Below, one piece after another: positions 1-11,123 of a DNA stretch of 64,000 nt. The stretch's first letter is position 1; every line of letters begins with the position of its first letter. The stretch is taken from contig JXTB01000109.1 of the NCBI GenBank assembly GCA_002914805.1, forward strand, positions 65,437 through 129,436. The letters run 5' to 3'. The DNA is from Parasponia andersonii. Lineage: Eukaryota > Streptophyta > Magnoliopsida > Rosales > Cannabaceae. The position numbers and the translations under genes are program-made. A model generated the notes under the pieces. That model saw only the letters and a list, made by a program, of their open reading frames with translations, was not told the DNA's origin and searched no databases.

Positions 1-68
1 CTGACATCCACCTAACTCACTAAAACAAACTTTCTTCAGGAAAAAAAAAAAACTTTACTCAAACCAGT

Positions 69-222
69 AGCCGCCTCCTCCTTCAAAAAAATAAAATAAA
101 ATAAAAAGATAAAAATAAATAAATAAATAAATAAAAATATCCTAGCCGCCTCCTGTTCTTATTAAGATAATGCCAGTGCAAATAATATTTATCAAAACAA
201 AGAGCCTCCCCTGCCTATATAG
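69..222 (+). promoter_or_regulatory. Promoter of osmotin-like gene 1: two GCC boxes and a TATA box
   Basis: Two perfect AGCCGCC boxes are seen at 69-75 and 144-150, and a CTATATAG TATA box at about 215-222, some 70 bases before the start codon at 290. AGCCGCC is the binding site of ERF/AP2 ethylene-response factors and is known from osmotin and other PR gene promoters. Ethylene or pathogen induction is therefore a reasonable inference. The promoter may extend upstream beyond the window. Confidence 0.7.
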
Positions 223-289
223 AAACCCCCCTCACGCATGTTTTTAACACAGGAAACACTACTATTCTCCACACCCCAAAATTAAGAAA

Positions 290-1030
290 ATGCTATCCTT
301 AGCCAGCTTCCTAGTTTCTTTCCTCTTGATCTTATTCAGCCAATTCTCCATCTCCTCCTACGCAGCCACCTTTGAAATCCGCAATGACTGTCCTTACACT
401 GTCTGGGCTGCCGCCAGCCCCGGCGGTGGCCGCCGCCTAGACCCTGGCCAGGGCTGGAACCTATGGGTGGCGCCAGGCACGGCCATGGCGCGCATTTGGG
501 GCCGAACCAATTGCAACTTCGACGGCGGCGGCCGCGGCCACTGCCAAACTGGAGACTGCGGTGGTGTCCTAGAATGTAGAGGGTGGGGAGTCCCTCCCAA
601 CACCTTGGCAGAATACGCTCTCAACCAATTTGGTAACATGGATTTCATTGACATTTCTCTAGTTGATGGCTTCAACATTCCCATGGACTTCAGCCCAACT
701 AGTGGCGGGTGTAGGGGAATACGGTGCACCGCCGATATCAACGGTCAGTGCCCTAATGAGCTGAGGACCCCCGGAGGGTGCCATAACCCTTGTACCGTTT
801 TTAAGACCAATGAATTTTGTTGCACCAATGGGCAAGGGACATGTGGACCGACCTATTTTTCGAGGTTCTTTAAGGACAGGTGTCCTGATGCTTATAGTTA
901 CCCACAGGATGATCCTACCAGTACGTTCACTTGCCCTGGTGGAACCAACTATAGGGTCGTGTTTTGCCCTAGAGGGTCTCCTCGTAATTTTCCTTTGGAG
1001 ATGGTTGGAAGCGATATGAGTGAGAAGTAA
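290..1030 (+). CDS. Osmotin-like protein (thaumatin-like, PR-5 family)
   Basis: Complete single-exon gene of 246 codons. Residues 1-25 are a hydrophobic signal peptide ending in SSYA, so the mature protein should begin ATFEIRN. The mature part has 16 cysteines, the number that makes the eight disulfides of large thaumatin-like proteins. The family signature is present as [10 protein letters not shown] followed by a Cys. Acidic-cleft residues lie in LAEYAL, DFIDIS and LVDG. After the last cysteine (VFCP) there is a tail of about 20 residues, [10 protein letters not shown] and beyond; tails like this in basic osmotins act as vacuolar sorting peptides, which I infer here. Known roles of the family are antifungal membrane permeabilisation and osmotic-stress response. 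The paralogue at 7576-8310 is very similar. The 290 start fits the TATA box and signal peptide. No defect is seen. Confidence 0.95.
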   Translation: MLSLASFLVSFLLILFSQFSISSYAATFEIRNDCPYTVWAAASPGGGRRLDPGQGWNLWVAPGTAMARIWGRTNCNFDGGGRGHCQTGDCGGVLECRGWGVPPNTLAEYALNQFGNMDFIDISLVDGFNIPMDFSPTSGGCRGIRCTADINGQCPNELRTPGGCHNPCTVFKTNEFCCTNGQGTCGPTYFSRFFKDRCPDAYSYPQDDPTSTFTCPGGTNYRVVFCPRGSPRNFPLEMVGSDMSEK

Positions 1031-1235
1031 GTACGAAATTGAAGATCTCTTTTTGTGGGGCTATGTATTATTGACTGCAATAATAATTAAGTAGATAGCC
1101 CCTTGTGAACGAGAAGGAAGAGTCTTTGTTTGCTTACTTATGTGTATGTAGTCTGTTCTTAATATTAGACAGACATGGATCTTTTGGTTACGTCGTGTTG
1201 TTGTACTTCGTTGTACCGGCATGCATATTGGAATG

Positions 1236-1241
1236 AATAAA
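1236..1241 (+). terminator. Likely polyadenylation signal of osmotin-like gene 1
   Basis: AATAAA lies about 205 bases after the stop codon, preceded by a TTGTTGTACTT run at about 1198. The same run is found 3' of the second osmotin-like gene near 8460, which supports a shared 3' UTR element. Confidence 0.55.
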
Positions 1242-1998
1242 AGCGTCGTTTGTTTTCCATATTATAACTTTTAGTTAACATTAATTACCGGACTATGTGG
1301 CTTACCTTAACCCCACTTCTTCTCAACATGAAATGTACTCCAGCTAATTCAAATATTTCAAATACCATATTCTACAAGGAGAATTAAACTGGTTATTAAT
1401 TAATTATTAGAGATAGAATATTACCACCTACGAAGGTTAATTATAAACAACAGATTTTGATAATGACAACAGCCCGCTTTAGATAATTAACTATTATCTT
1501 GTGACAGATCATCTAATATATCTTTTTCTTTTTATTTTGAGGAAAGAGATATTTTCATGACATAATAGTAGATTGATCATATGTTATAGCTAGCTTGTGG
1601 GCTCTACTAATTAATCATATCATAGGTGCTTCTTTCCGCGCGCATGCTTTCGATCCATAAAGTCATGACTTTTAATTACCAGTAAGGTCGTCTGTTCTGT
1701 CAATTTAATTAATTGTGGACTGGAGAAATTGAATCAAAAGTTGCTTGTAACTTGGTGATATTTAAGGGTTTGATTTATTTAACATTTTATTTATTTCTTA
1801 AAACGATAAATAGCTGAAGATCTTGAGAATATAGTAATTCAAGAAAATGTAAACTGTATTTTCATTTGACCGTAAAGAGGGAAAAAAAAAAAGCGTGGTG
1901 AGACATTATGGCATATTTACTAATTTGCATTGGGATGGAAAATAATAAAAGAAAAACGGAAATATTTTCCTTTTTAATATATGTTAACATATCAATTA
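1242..1998. other. AT-rich spacer
   Basis: No ORF of note, RNA gene or recognisable repeat is seen in this intergenic stretch. Confidence 0.5.
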
Positions 1999-2448
1999 GC
2001 AGTGGCGGAGCTAGATACGTTTTTTAGTGAGAGCCTATTAAGATGGAAAAAAAATTCTTTGAATCTTTTCTTTATTCCAAGTTCTCTCTTCGCATAAAGA
2101 AAAAAAAATTAATATAGTTATTCAATAATTAATTAGATATATATTTATACACAATAAGGACCTATTTGAAATTTTTATCAAAAAGGGGCATATCACTTAA
2201 ACTTTTAAAAAATTCATATGTCAAATTTAAGCATTAAGAATTAAGTTGGAAAACTTGGTAATTAAATGGGGACATAAATTGAACTTTTGAAAACTTCATA
2301 TGTGAAATCTAAAACATAAAAATTTGAGAGGTGGCAAATGGTAATTAAATAGGGATATAACTTAAATTTTTCAAAAATTCATAGGTAAAAATTCTAAAAC
2401 TTAAAAAATGGGCAATGGCCCCCACTTGTCTCCTCCTTTGAACCCTGC
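1999..2448. mobile_element. Small non-autonomous element with AGTGGCGGAGCTAG end
   Basis: It begins GCAGTGGCGGAGCTAG, a terminus seen in many dispersed plant repeats, and ends in a C-rich stretch, GGCCCCCACTTGTCTCCTCC, then TTGAACCCTGC. The ends are roughly inverted and imperfect. Inside, a segment around 2265-2330 is repeated with changes around 2340-2400. No coding capacity. Class uncertain. Confidence 0.4.
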
Positions 2449-2751
2449 AAACGATAAAAATTACAATATTCCTCGTTTATTGTTTCTTATTCTCCTTGTT
2501 CATTTTTCATTGATCATTATAATATAACCTCTCTTATGATTACAAAAATGCTAAAACAAAATGAAAAATAATGTCACCGGTAAGCTATATTACTCTATTT
2601 TATGTTAAACAATTAACTAATTGATGTTTCAATTGAAATAAATAATAATTCATTATGAATAAAAAGAATTATTTAATGATCAATTTTTTTTTTCTCGAGT
2701 TTGACTAAAGATGAGAACGACGTGCCTGTACAATTTCCTTGAATTCAAAAG

Positions 2752-2984
2752 AGGTTGGTAATATTTTTTTGTCTAGGCAATATGCTTGTTAATAAATCAA
2801 GAGGTGCTAATTTAATATGCACATTTTTTTATTGTAAAAAGTAAAAGAGAGAAATAGCATTAATGATGCACGTCTTTTCATGCACTTCATTCTAGCCATT
2901 GGATCACCATTAGATGGTGATCCAACGGCTAAAAAAAAATACTTACCCATAAGTAAAAAAAAAAATACCTATTGGATTGGCAAC

Positions 2985-3041
<57 letters not shown>
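2752..3041 (+). mobile_element. (TA)n-linked MITE, copy A, with its TA microsatellite
   Basis: It shares a core with copies at 12.7 and 49.5 kb: a stretch about TTAATGATGCACG, then TTCATGCACTTCATT, then a short palindrome TTGGATCACCATTAGATGGT with its inverted partner GATCCAACGGC. It ends in ATACCTATTGGATTGGCAACC and abuts a pure TA run at 2989-3041. No protein is encoded; an ORF that reads into the TA run is not a gene. The left end is diverged and placed approximately. Confidence 0.7.
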
Positions 3042-3045
<4 letters not shown>

Positions 3046-3245
3046 CAAGTTATGTATTAATCCTTATTGATCAAAACCAGTTCAACCGCAGTCCGGATCA
3101 TAACCATTAACATCAAAGAATAGAATAAAAGACATTGAAATAGTTTTCTTTTTTTTTTTTAATTCACATTTACCCTTCATTAATTAAAAGAAAAGTGTAA
3201 ATTACTTCCCTTCAAAAAAAAAAAAAGAAAAAAAGTAAAGTGTGA

Positions 3246-5799
3246 TGTAAAATCCTAAATTTTTAAAAGGTAATTAAGGAATTTTAATTTAAGGGATTTT
3301 TGGTGATTTAACATTTTCAGATTACTTAAATAAAAATCTAAAAATATTTCAAATTAAATTATTGGTGTTGAACCTAGACCTAGACAAAATAAAATCTAGG
3401 TGCATTTGGGGCAAAAGTGAAAAAGAAATTATCGATCGGGAACAAAAATGTAATTAAGGAGAGACTAAAGTGAAAGAATCTTTTTAAAATTTGTGGCCAA
3501 AATGGAATTTCAGAAACTTTTTTTCGGTCCAATCAGGGAGTGACACGTGTCCCACTACCAATAGTTTCTGAAAATTGCATAAAAACCCCATCTTTCTTCT
3601 TCTTCTTCACAAAAGTCCATGAACCCATTCTCTGTTACTATTCACTACCGTGCCACCCTGCCACCGTCGTGCCTGATGCGCCGGCCCGCCCTGACCAGAA
3701 GCCGCCGATGAAGTAGCACCGGATATTGTCGCCATGAACTGCCGCTCCTCGCCGGAAAAAAGACCACCTGAAGTCACCGCTATCAGAACGGTTTTTCGCC
3801 CGCCGTTATTTCCTCCGACGTTCGATCAACTCGTCGTCGCCACCGTTAAACTCGTCTCGATGTCAACTTTCATTTCCGACCACTCTCTGCCTCTAACTCA
3901 GCTCTGGTGAGAAGTTGGTTATGATAGTACTTTTATAATATTAAATTTTTGTGGTATTTTTCTAATTATTTCGGAATTGAGTTATTTTGACCTAGAAAAA
4001 TTATATTATGTGAAAGAGGAGATTGAAACATGAAAGCTCATAATTTTGAAGTGTTGAAATGGTAATCAAAAGGTCATTAATTATCGATATGAAAAAGTGG
4101 TATTTTTCTAATTATTTTCAAAATGTTGTATTTTTATAATTTTCAGATTTTTGAGCTCATTTAATGCTCGGGACCTCGAAACTGAGTTCTGGCTTCGAAT
4201 TTGGACTCAATGAGGTCGGGACATGAATTTTGATATAAAATATCACTATTTTCCGAAGTGACATGAAAATCGAGAAAATAGCTCGTAAATTGCATCGTTT
4301 TGCATGCCACGTGCTGGTTCTGCACCGGAACACATTTTCAACAAACTTTATATCTAATCCATTGTTTTTAGGTGTTCTAAATTTAGTGATGACATCCGTT
4401 TCTCAATCTGACACTCTGTTTGGAAATTCACTTTTTCAAGTGGACGTATTGGAATCCGAAAACGACCATCTAAACAACCAGCTAATTGACATAGGATTTT
4501 TCTAGCGTCGTCAACTCAGCATAATTACTATTTCGAGGTAGGGGATTCAATTTCCTTGTTTTCAATTATTTTTCATAAAAATTGGAATTTATTTTGAAAA
4601 TGAAATTTCGTGATTTTTATCAAATTAAATGATTTGAATAATTATTTTAATGAACTATGAACTTGTGAAATATTGTGGACTGCTCTGAATATTTTGTGTA
4701 TGATTTTGTACTAGTTTTAATCTTGGGATTTGGTTAAATCTTAGGAGCAGTGTTTTGGATTTTTAAGTACAAAATGGGTTTCTATTTAAAAATCAGAGCA
4801 TGTCTAGAATGTTAAACCACTGTATGGTTGTTTGAGACTCTACATATTGCACATTTCATAGGATCGTGCATGAGAGTCATCTTGGATATCACGGTATTGT
4901 AATAGGCGGACTAGTACACCCGCCTTCGATGAGAGCTAGTAAACTCGCACGAGGTTTGTTTTCTGACTATCTCCACTCGGTAGGTGTAGGCATTCGGTGC
5001 CCCTTCGGCTCGGTAGGATTAGACACACGGGTGTTCCTCTGGTTTTCAGAGATAGATGTCAGACAGAGAGCACTTAATACATATAGTATGAGTTGCTCTA
5101 GTCGTGATGAGATGGTAAGAGCTCATATAAGATGTTGATTTATATGATGTGTAGTTATACTTGTTTTATTATGATTTTCTATGTGTTTTGACCTGGACAT
5201 CTGGTTTTAGATTTTACATAGTTTTCTACATATGTTTTGAAAGCGTAATACTTATAAAAATGCCTTCTAGCATTACAAATCATGCATGTGTTTTAAGAAT
5301 TATAAAAGAACTTTCCCAACAAGGGAATTTGGGTAGCCAACTAGGTATTTTATGTTCACCCCCCAACTTTATCCACATGTAGTGTCTAATGTAACATTGA
5401 CGATCAACAAGCGGATTAAGGAGTTATCTTTTACTTGTAGTTCGTGACTTAGTAATGATAAGAGTGCGGATTTAAGACTTATGTTGAAAACTTGTTAAAT
5501 AAATGGATTGTGCTATTTGATTATGTCTGTAAAATATATATGACACACTAGTTTGACATTGAGGTGTGAATGATGACGCTCGATTAATTATTTGAATTTG
5601 GTTCTTCTAAAATTTTCAGTTTATGTTTATTGATAATTATGAACTAGACTCACTAGTTAGAATTCTAAATATTTTATTTATCGTGCTATTTAAAAAAAGA
5701 ATTCAAAACTCTTAAAATATTTTCTTTATTAATTAAAAAATTTCCAATTCTAAAAAAAAAAAATATTTCTATCATTGTCTCGGAATTTGGGTTGTGATA
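3246..5799 (+). mobile_element. Solo LTR, Ty3/gypsy-type, copy 1
   Basis: It starts TGTAAAATCC and ends TTTGGGTTGTGATA (ancestral TG...CA). The five bases before it (TGTGA) and after it (CGTGA) differ at one position, consistent with a 5-bp target duplication. No retroviral coding sequence lies beside it, so it is a solo LTR of about 2.55 kb. The middle has a GC-rich leader-like stretch at 3640-3860. A conserved block at 4170-4560 with GGTAGGGGATTCAATT recurs at 37.4-37.8 kb. Short ORFs inside (4263-4505, 4866-5138) are not genes. Assignment to Ty3/gypsy rests on the style of the ends and length, so it is an inference. Confidence 0.7.
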
Positions 5800-5977
5800 C
5801 GTGAATTTGTCAAAATCTATATAAATATATATGAAGCCAAAGATCAAGCTGCTTTCCCAATGACGATGATTATTATTATTATTATTTTATCTTTTGTGTG
5901 TGCGGTGGTCCGGTTTAGATATTCTCATCATATACTGTAATTTCAGGACTCTCTTAATATAACTAGTAGCAAAACAT

Positions 5978-6057
5978 AGCCGCCTTCCCCACTTAAAAAA
6001 AAAAAAAATCTGTTTATGACCTTCAATCATGTATAATATATTAAACCAAAGGCCGCC
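5978..6057 (+). promoter_or_regulatory. Orphan pair of GCC boxes
   Basis: AGCCGCC at 5978-5984 and GGCCGCC at 6051-6057 are spaced about 73 bases apart, as are the two boxes before the first osmotin-like gene (75 apart). The surroundings are similar too (GCCGCCTTCC or GCCGCCTCC followed by A-rich DNA). No gene follows directly. They lie about 1.5 kb upstream of the second osmotin-like gene, so they may be distal elements of that gene or the remains of a duplicated promoter. Confidence 0.45.
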
Positions 6058-7290
6058 TCCATCTTTACACTTTCCTAATAGTATATTATAACAAAGTTGT
6101 CCCTAGTCATATGCATATCATAAGTCATAGCTATGATTTCCTACATATGTACAGTTTCGATGCACTATCCATATCCAAATCCAAAACCGACATAATCAAG
6201 TAGCCAATTCCTAATAGAGTAGTATGGGCCGGAATTAATCTTAATCTCAATTTTTTCAGTGAGTTAAATAAAGTCTGAGCTTTTATGTAATTAATGCAAC
6301 GTTGTTAAAAGATGATTGCTTCCTATAATTGCTCATCAACGTCCAAGGCAGACATATATACACGACCCTATCCGAAGGTACCGACAAGGAATTTTTTTTT
6401 CTTAAAAAAAAAAAATCATGAATGATGAAAAGTGGGAAATGTTCAGTGATCTTTGACTGAGTGAGGATAAACATGATCAACTAACTGGTCACATTATATG
6501 TAGTCAATCATTTTGATCGACCGTAGCTAGGAAGCCGCTTAGACTAAAATGAAAAAACCCGTTTTATCAACATATGTGTATGTGACGAGTACCTAGCCAA
6601 TTAAAATCCTAGTTATCCAATACTTGCAAGACACGTAAAAATAGTAGCGCATTAAATGGTCGGAATCGGATAATTGCTAATATTGATTAATTTAGACTTC
6701 ACAAGATTTCCCTTTTTTTTTTAAATGAAATTTAATTAATAATATCTATTTATTATAAATTAAAAGAAAATACATACTATTATCTATTATCTATTCACCC
6801 ATTTATTAATGATAATAAAATTTTAGACTTATTTTCAGTATTACTCAAATTTAAAATCAAAATTTTAGATAATAAATACTCTTAACACTTTAGCACACGT
6901 GAGTTTCTACTCTTAAACTAACTAACGCCAAACAATCGCACCGTCGTTAACAACCCAGTTTTTCTTAACAAATGAAAACATGTACTGATGTACATATTAT
7001 CTATATGTGTGTGTGTGACGAAATAAGAGAAGAGATTCCCAGCATATCTCATTTCCTTTTACTGAATTATTAAGTGTGCAGTTGTAGTGGGCTCCACTTA
7101 TACCCATAACGTGTCTCTTTTCATCGTGGATGTGCACAGACTTTGACAATCTACCACCAAAAGAGGGACTTGATGTAGTGCTAGAGTTTAAAGACTAACG
7201 GCATCTAAATTTTTAAAATTTTTCTGAAAAATAATTTTTAATTTACACAAAAATATTTCATACAATTTCCCTGCTTTATATATTATTTTG
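6058..7290. other. AT-rich spacer upstream of osmotin-like gene 2
   Basis: No gene is seen. A TTTGAC W-box-like core lies near 7141. The ORF at 6283-6480 has no recognisable domain and is judged to be chance. Confidence 0.45.
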
Positions 7291-7519
7291 CCACGTGAGA
7301 CTCTACCTATTCCAAAACTTTCTTCAACATTAAGTGATGGTGCATTCAAACTATTGACTCTAGCTCTACCTACATTATTATCAAGATTTTGAGTTAGGCA
7401 AGTAACCGCCTCCCCTTAATTCATTCATTAATTAAACCTTTAAAACTAATTAAATCAAAAAAAGCATACACTTGTCATTATATACATCAATCCAAGAACT
7501 AACCCCGCCTTTATATACA
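7291..7519 (+). promoter_or_regulatory. Promoter of osmotin-like gene 2
   Basis: A G-box/ABRE-like CCACGTGAG lies at 7291, a GCC-box variant TAACCGCC at about 7403-7410, and a TTATATACA TATA box at 7511-7519, about 60 bases before the start codon. The intact AGCCGCC boxes of gene 1 are not kept close to this gene, so the two paralogues may respond differently. Confidence 0.55.
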
Positions 7520-7575
7520 CTTACCCGCTTTATCTGTCATATTGCCTAAACAACGACCACCACAACCACCAAACA

Positions 7576-8310
7576 ATGGGCGCCATGGCCAATTACACTC
7601 TTTCCATGTTCTTGATCATTGCTCTATTCTTCTTCTCTTCCCATGCAGCCACCTTCCAAATTCTCAACGAATGCTCTTACACCGTCTGGGCGGCCGCCAG
7701 CCCTGGTGGCGGCCGCCGCCTCGACCGCGGTCAAACATGGACACTCAACGTGGCGGCAGGCACGGCCATGGCCCGCATTTGGGGCCGGACCAAGTGCAAC
7801 TTTGATGGCAGTGGCCGTGGCCGCTGCGAGACCGGAGACTGTGGCGGTCTCCTCCAGTGCCAAGGCTGGGGCCAACCTCCAAACACTCTAGCAGAATATG
7901 CCCTAAACCAATTCAACAACCTTGATTTCATTGACATCTCCCTAGTTGACGGTTTCAACATCCCTATGGACTTTAGCCCCACTACGGGCAGATGCAGAGG
8001 AATAAAGTGCACCGCCAACATCAACGGCCAGTGCCCGGCCCAACTTAGGGCTCCGGGAGGGTGTAACAACCCTTGTACTGTGTTCAAGACCAATGAGTAT
8101 TGCTGTACCAATGGGCCTGGAAGCTGTGGGCCCACCAACTTCTCAAGGTTTTTTAAGGAGAGGTGCCGTGACGCTTATAGCTACCCTCAAGATGACCCCA
8201 CCTCAACTTTTACTTGCCCTGGTGGGACCAATTATAGGGTTGTGTTTTGCCCTAGAACTTCTCCTAGGTTTCCTTTGGAGATGGTTGAAAGATTAAGTGA
8301 GAATAAGTAA
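7576..8310 (+). CDS. Osmotin-like protein (thaumatin-like, PR-5 family), second copy
   Basis: Complete single-exon gene of 244 codons. The signal peptide covers residues 1-24 and ends FSSHA-type (SSHA, then ATFQILN). Sixteen cysteines are present in the mature protein, with the thaumatin signature as [10 protein letters not shown] and then a Cys. The cleft motifs LAEYAL, DFIDIS and LVDG are kept. It ends with a short tail after VFCP ([10 protein letters not shown] and beyond), a possible vacuolar sorting peptide. Two in-frame ATGs (7576 and 7585) are possible starts. The second, GCCATGG, has the stronger context, and either leaves a working signal peptide. It is a tandem paralogue of the gene at 290-1030 on the same strand. 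Expected activity, from the family, is antifungal and osmotic-stress related. The ORFs overlapping it on both strands are shadows. Confidence 0.95.
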   Translation: MGAMANYTLSMFLIIALFFFSSHAATFQILNECSYTVWAAASPGGGRRLDRGQTWTLNVAAGTAMARIWGRTKCNFDGSGRGRCETGDCGGLLQCQGWGQPPNTLAEYALNQFNNLDFIDISLVDGFNIPMDFSPTTGRCRGIKCTANINGQCPAQLRAPGGCNNPCTVFKTNEYCCTNGPGSCGPTNFSRFFKERCRDAYSYPQDDPTSTFTCPGGTNYRVVFCPRTSPRFPLEMVERLSENK

Positions 8311-9654
8311 TTAAGCAAAGGTCCCTGCATGGGTTTGGTGATGATCGCGCTAGCTACATATATGATGAATAATGGTGATCTTGATGTATGTGTATGTATT
8401 ATAGGTCCTAGTATAGCTGGTTCATGATATATTGATCAGTACGTATGGTACGCACCCTGTTGTTGTACTTAATTGTGCAACATTTTTTTTTTTTAAAAAA
8501 AGGTGTCTTAAAATAAAGTTTATTTTTCTTGAAAATTGTGTTCTGTTTCATTATGATACAGGGAACATGGAATTTAATTTACAGGGAACATGTGATATAT
8601 ATAAATATATATATATATATATATGTATATATGAATTAGAATAGAATATACCAATATCTAGAAGGAACAAAAAGAACCAATCACCTCTAATTATATAATT
8701 TATGTGATGGTAATTTTTACTAAAGTTTTAGAAAAAAACTTAATATCCCATATTAGTTGCCTTAAATGTTAGAATATTAACGCTGGGATCCCGACTCTTG
8801 TTCCTAGTTTTTAAATATTAATACTTGTGAGTTACCATAATTTTATTTGTAAATGTTATTAAATTTATTTGTGTTAACTAAATTCTAATGCAACATTTAA
8901 ATTTGATAATTCATGTGCATGTATTTATATAAGAAATTAATATATGCATGTTTTTACGAATTATAGCTGAAACTCAAATAAACATACATATCAAGTCAAA
9001 CGATCTTTATCTAAGATTAATATTGTCATATAATTAATATTCTGACGTATTCTGTGTTTTAAAGGCTATTGCTCTATCTTGAAAAAGAAAATTCGAAAAG
9101 TATAAATCAGTGTGAAACTTAATGCAAAATAAGAGGTGACGTTTCTCTCATACTATGGGCAGAAGTCAGAATTGATTTGTTTGTTTTCTAATCAATTGAT
9201 TATACTATTATGTCCACTAACTAGATATCTCATAAAGTCTAGTCCTTACGGCGTAATAAAAAATATTTGAATTATTGTTTTTTTGTTTGGAAAAAATTTC
9301 CAATATTTTAATAGATATGGATTGGGTTTATGGTTATAACTTTAAATTAATACGCATGCCTCTTTTCCAAATATTTTTAGTCACGGTAACTTTACAATTT
9401 CCATACGCAATGGTAAGAAATATGAATGACAAGACTGTCTATTTGACTTGCTAATTACGTATCTATTTCTTCGGTGCAATGAATTGAAATAAGTTTGTTG
9501 GGTTTGAAGAGGACTAGAGAGCCAAAATAGGGTAAAAAACTAATAAAAAGTTGTCGGAAATTACTTTTCTTTACATATTAGTAGCTATCCAATATATTAT
9601 CTATAAGGAAATATTGCTATCGCATACATTAACAAAATGAAAGATAACGGCAAC
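8311..9654. other. 3' flank of osmotin-like gene 2 and AT-rich spacer
   Basis: The first 170 bases are probably the 3' UTR, with TTGTTGTACTTAATTGTGC near 8460. A short TA microsatellite lies at about 8602-8632. Nothing else is recognised. Confidence 0.45.
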
Positions 9655-9830
9655 TGGGGCTAGCTAAGTTGGTCCAAAGTTTAAGGAATATGTGTGTGAG
9701 TTTTGGGAAGTCAGGGTTCAAAACATAGTAGAGTGTATGTTATTTTCTTTTAAATTTGTAGTAAATGATGGTCATTACCACTTTTAAAATAAAAAAAAAA
9801 TAAAAGAGAACTTTTATAATAATTGAAGAG
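9655..9830 (+). mobile_element. tRNA-derived SINE-like repeat
   Basis: A pol III box A-like TAGCTAAGTTGG (9661-9672) is followed about 45 bases later by a box B-like GGGTTCAAAAC (9714-9724). This is the layout of plant tRNA-derived SINE heads. The segment does not fold into a tRNA that I can trace, so it is not called a tRNA gene. The 3' end is approximate. Confidence 0.5.
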
Positions 9831-10048
9831 AATTAAAAAGTTCTTCCCAAAAAAAAAAAGAGAGAATTAGAAAGAAAGTTCTGGATAAGGATAAGTTGGA
9901 TAACCTCTTAGTTAGTGAAAGGCAAAAGTATCTTTTACAATGTTGGCTCAAGTAATCATGAGTCTTTTTTACTATATTTATGCTTCTATTTCTTTGGCTA
10001 TTTTATAATTAATATATAAATTGAAGAATAGGTAATATATATATATAC

Positions 10049-10240
10049 ATGGGCATCAATTGAGTATTTTTTTTATATATTATTTTACTTAATTAAAATT
10101 TATTATAAGATAGAAAAGTATTAAATAATATATATTTTTAACTATTTAAATCATGATAACCATTAGATAATAATCTAACGACGAAAAAAAAATTATAGAT
10201 AAGTGAAAAAAAAACACCTATTAGATTATGGCACTATATA
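10049..10240 (+). mobile_element. (TA)n-linked MITE, copy B (short subfamily)
   Basis: It is bordered by TA-rich runs on both sides. It holds the family core in altered form: ATAACCATTAGATAATAATC, its inverted partner, an A run, and ACACCTATTAGATTATGGCAC at the right end. It is closest to copy F at 49804-50022. Confidence 0.55.
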
Positions 10241-10554
10241 TATTTGTTGGTTCCAAAGATTTTTTTTTAAAGGAAAGTTTTTCCTACTACCTTATTCTAA
10301 TCCAAGTGATCAATGCTATATAAAATTGATCAAATAAATTATTTGACCCCCAACCCATCTAAATCCGCCTTTCCAAAAAAAATAAAAATAAAACTAAAGA
10401 CTAATAGTCAAAATCAAAACAAAATAGATTTAATAGTTATTATTTTTTCCAAAAAAGAAAAAGAAAAAGAAAAAAGTAGTTATTAATGGAGTCATAAGAT
10501 TGTTAACAAAACTCATGTTTAAAGCTCCATATTTTTATACAACAAGGGTAAATT

Positions 10555-10593
<39 letters not shown>

Positions 10594-11123
10594 TATCTTA
10601 AAGTTCGGATGTTCTATTATTTAAACTATAAAATTAGCCTAAAATTTAGACTCTGTAAAATAAATAATACAATGAGATTAAGAATTTTTGAAAATTAATA
10701 TCTTAAGTTGACTTTTTGAATAATTTTAAGTGGTAATAATATTATCAAAATTAAGGAGAATAATAAGGACTAATTCAATTTTAATGGAGGATATTATTAC
10801 TTTTTCAATGCTAAAATTAGTCAAAAAATCAGTCTAAGGTATTAATTTTCTGAGATTCTTAATTTCAAGGTATTATTTTATGTAGTCCAAACTTTAAAAT
10901 TTAAGTTGTAGAATACTCAAACTTTAAAATTTTTTTTTTTTGATAGTTCACCCTAAAACAAAAGATAAGTAGTTATTATTGGTTAGTATTCTCTTCTATA
11001 CTTCAATATATGTATATACAAGGGTTAATAATAGTAATGACACTGAATTATACTCATTATAGTATTTTGGTGTCCGAACTTTTAACTTATATAGTAACGA
11101 CCCCATAATTATGTAATCATTGC
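10241..11123. other. AT-rich spacer with TA microsatellite
   Basis: A TA run lies at about 10559-10589. No gene is seen. The ORF at 10996-11202 (minus strand) has no domain. Confidence 0.45.

Noticed and set aside
4263..5382. Three + strand ORFs of 73-90 codons
   Set aside because: They are in the body of a solo LTR and not kept open in the related LTR copies.
7731..8138. 135-codon minus-strand ORF
   Set aside because: Shadow of the osmotin-like coding sequence.
9655..9740. tRNA gene
   Set aside because: Box A and box B phrases are present, but I cannot pair an acceptor stem or place an anticodon arm; a SINE head fits better.
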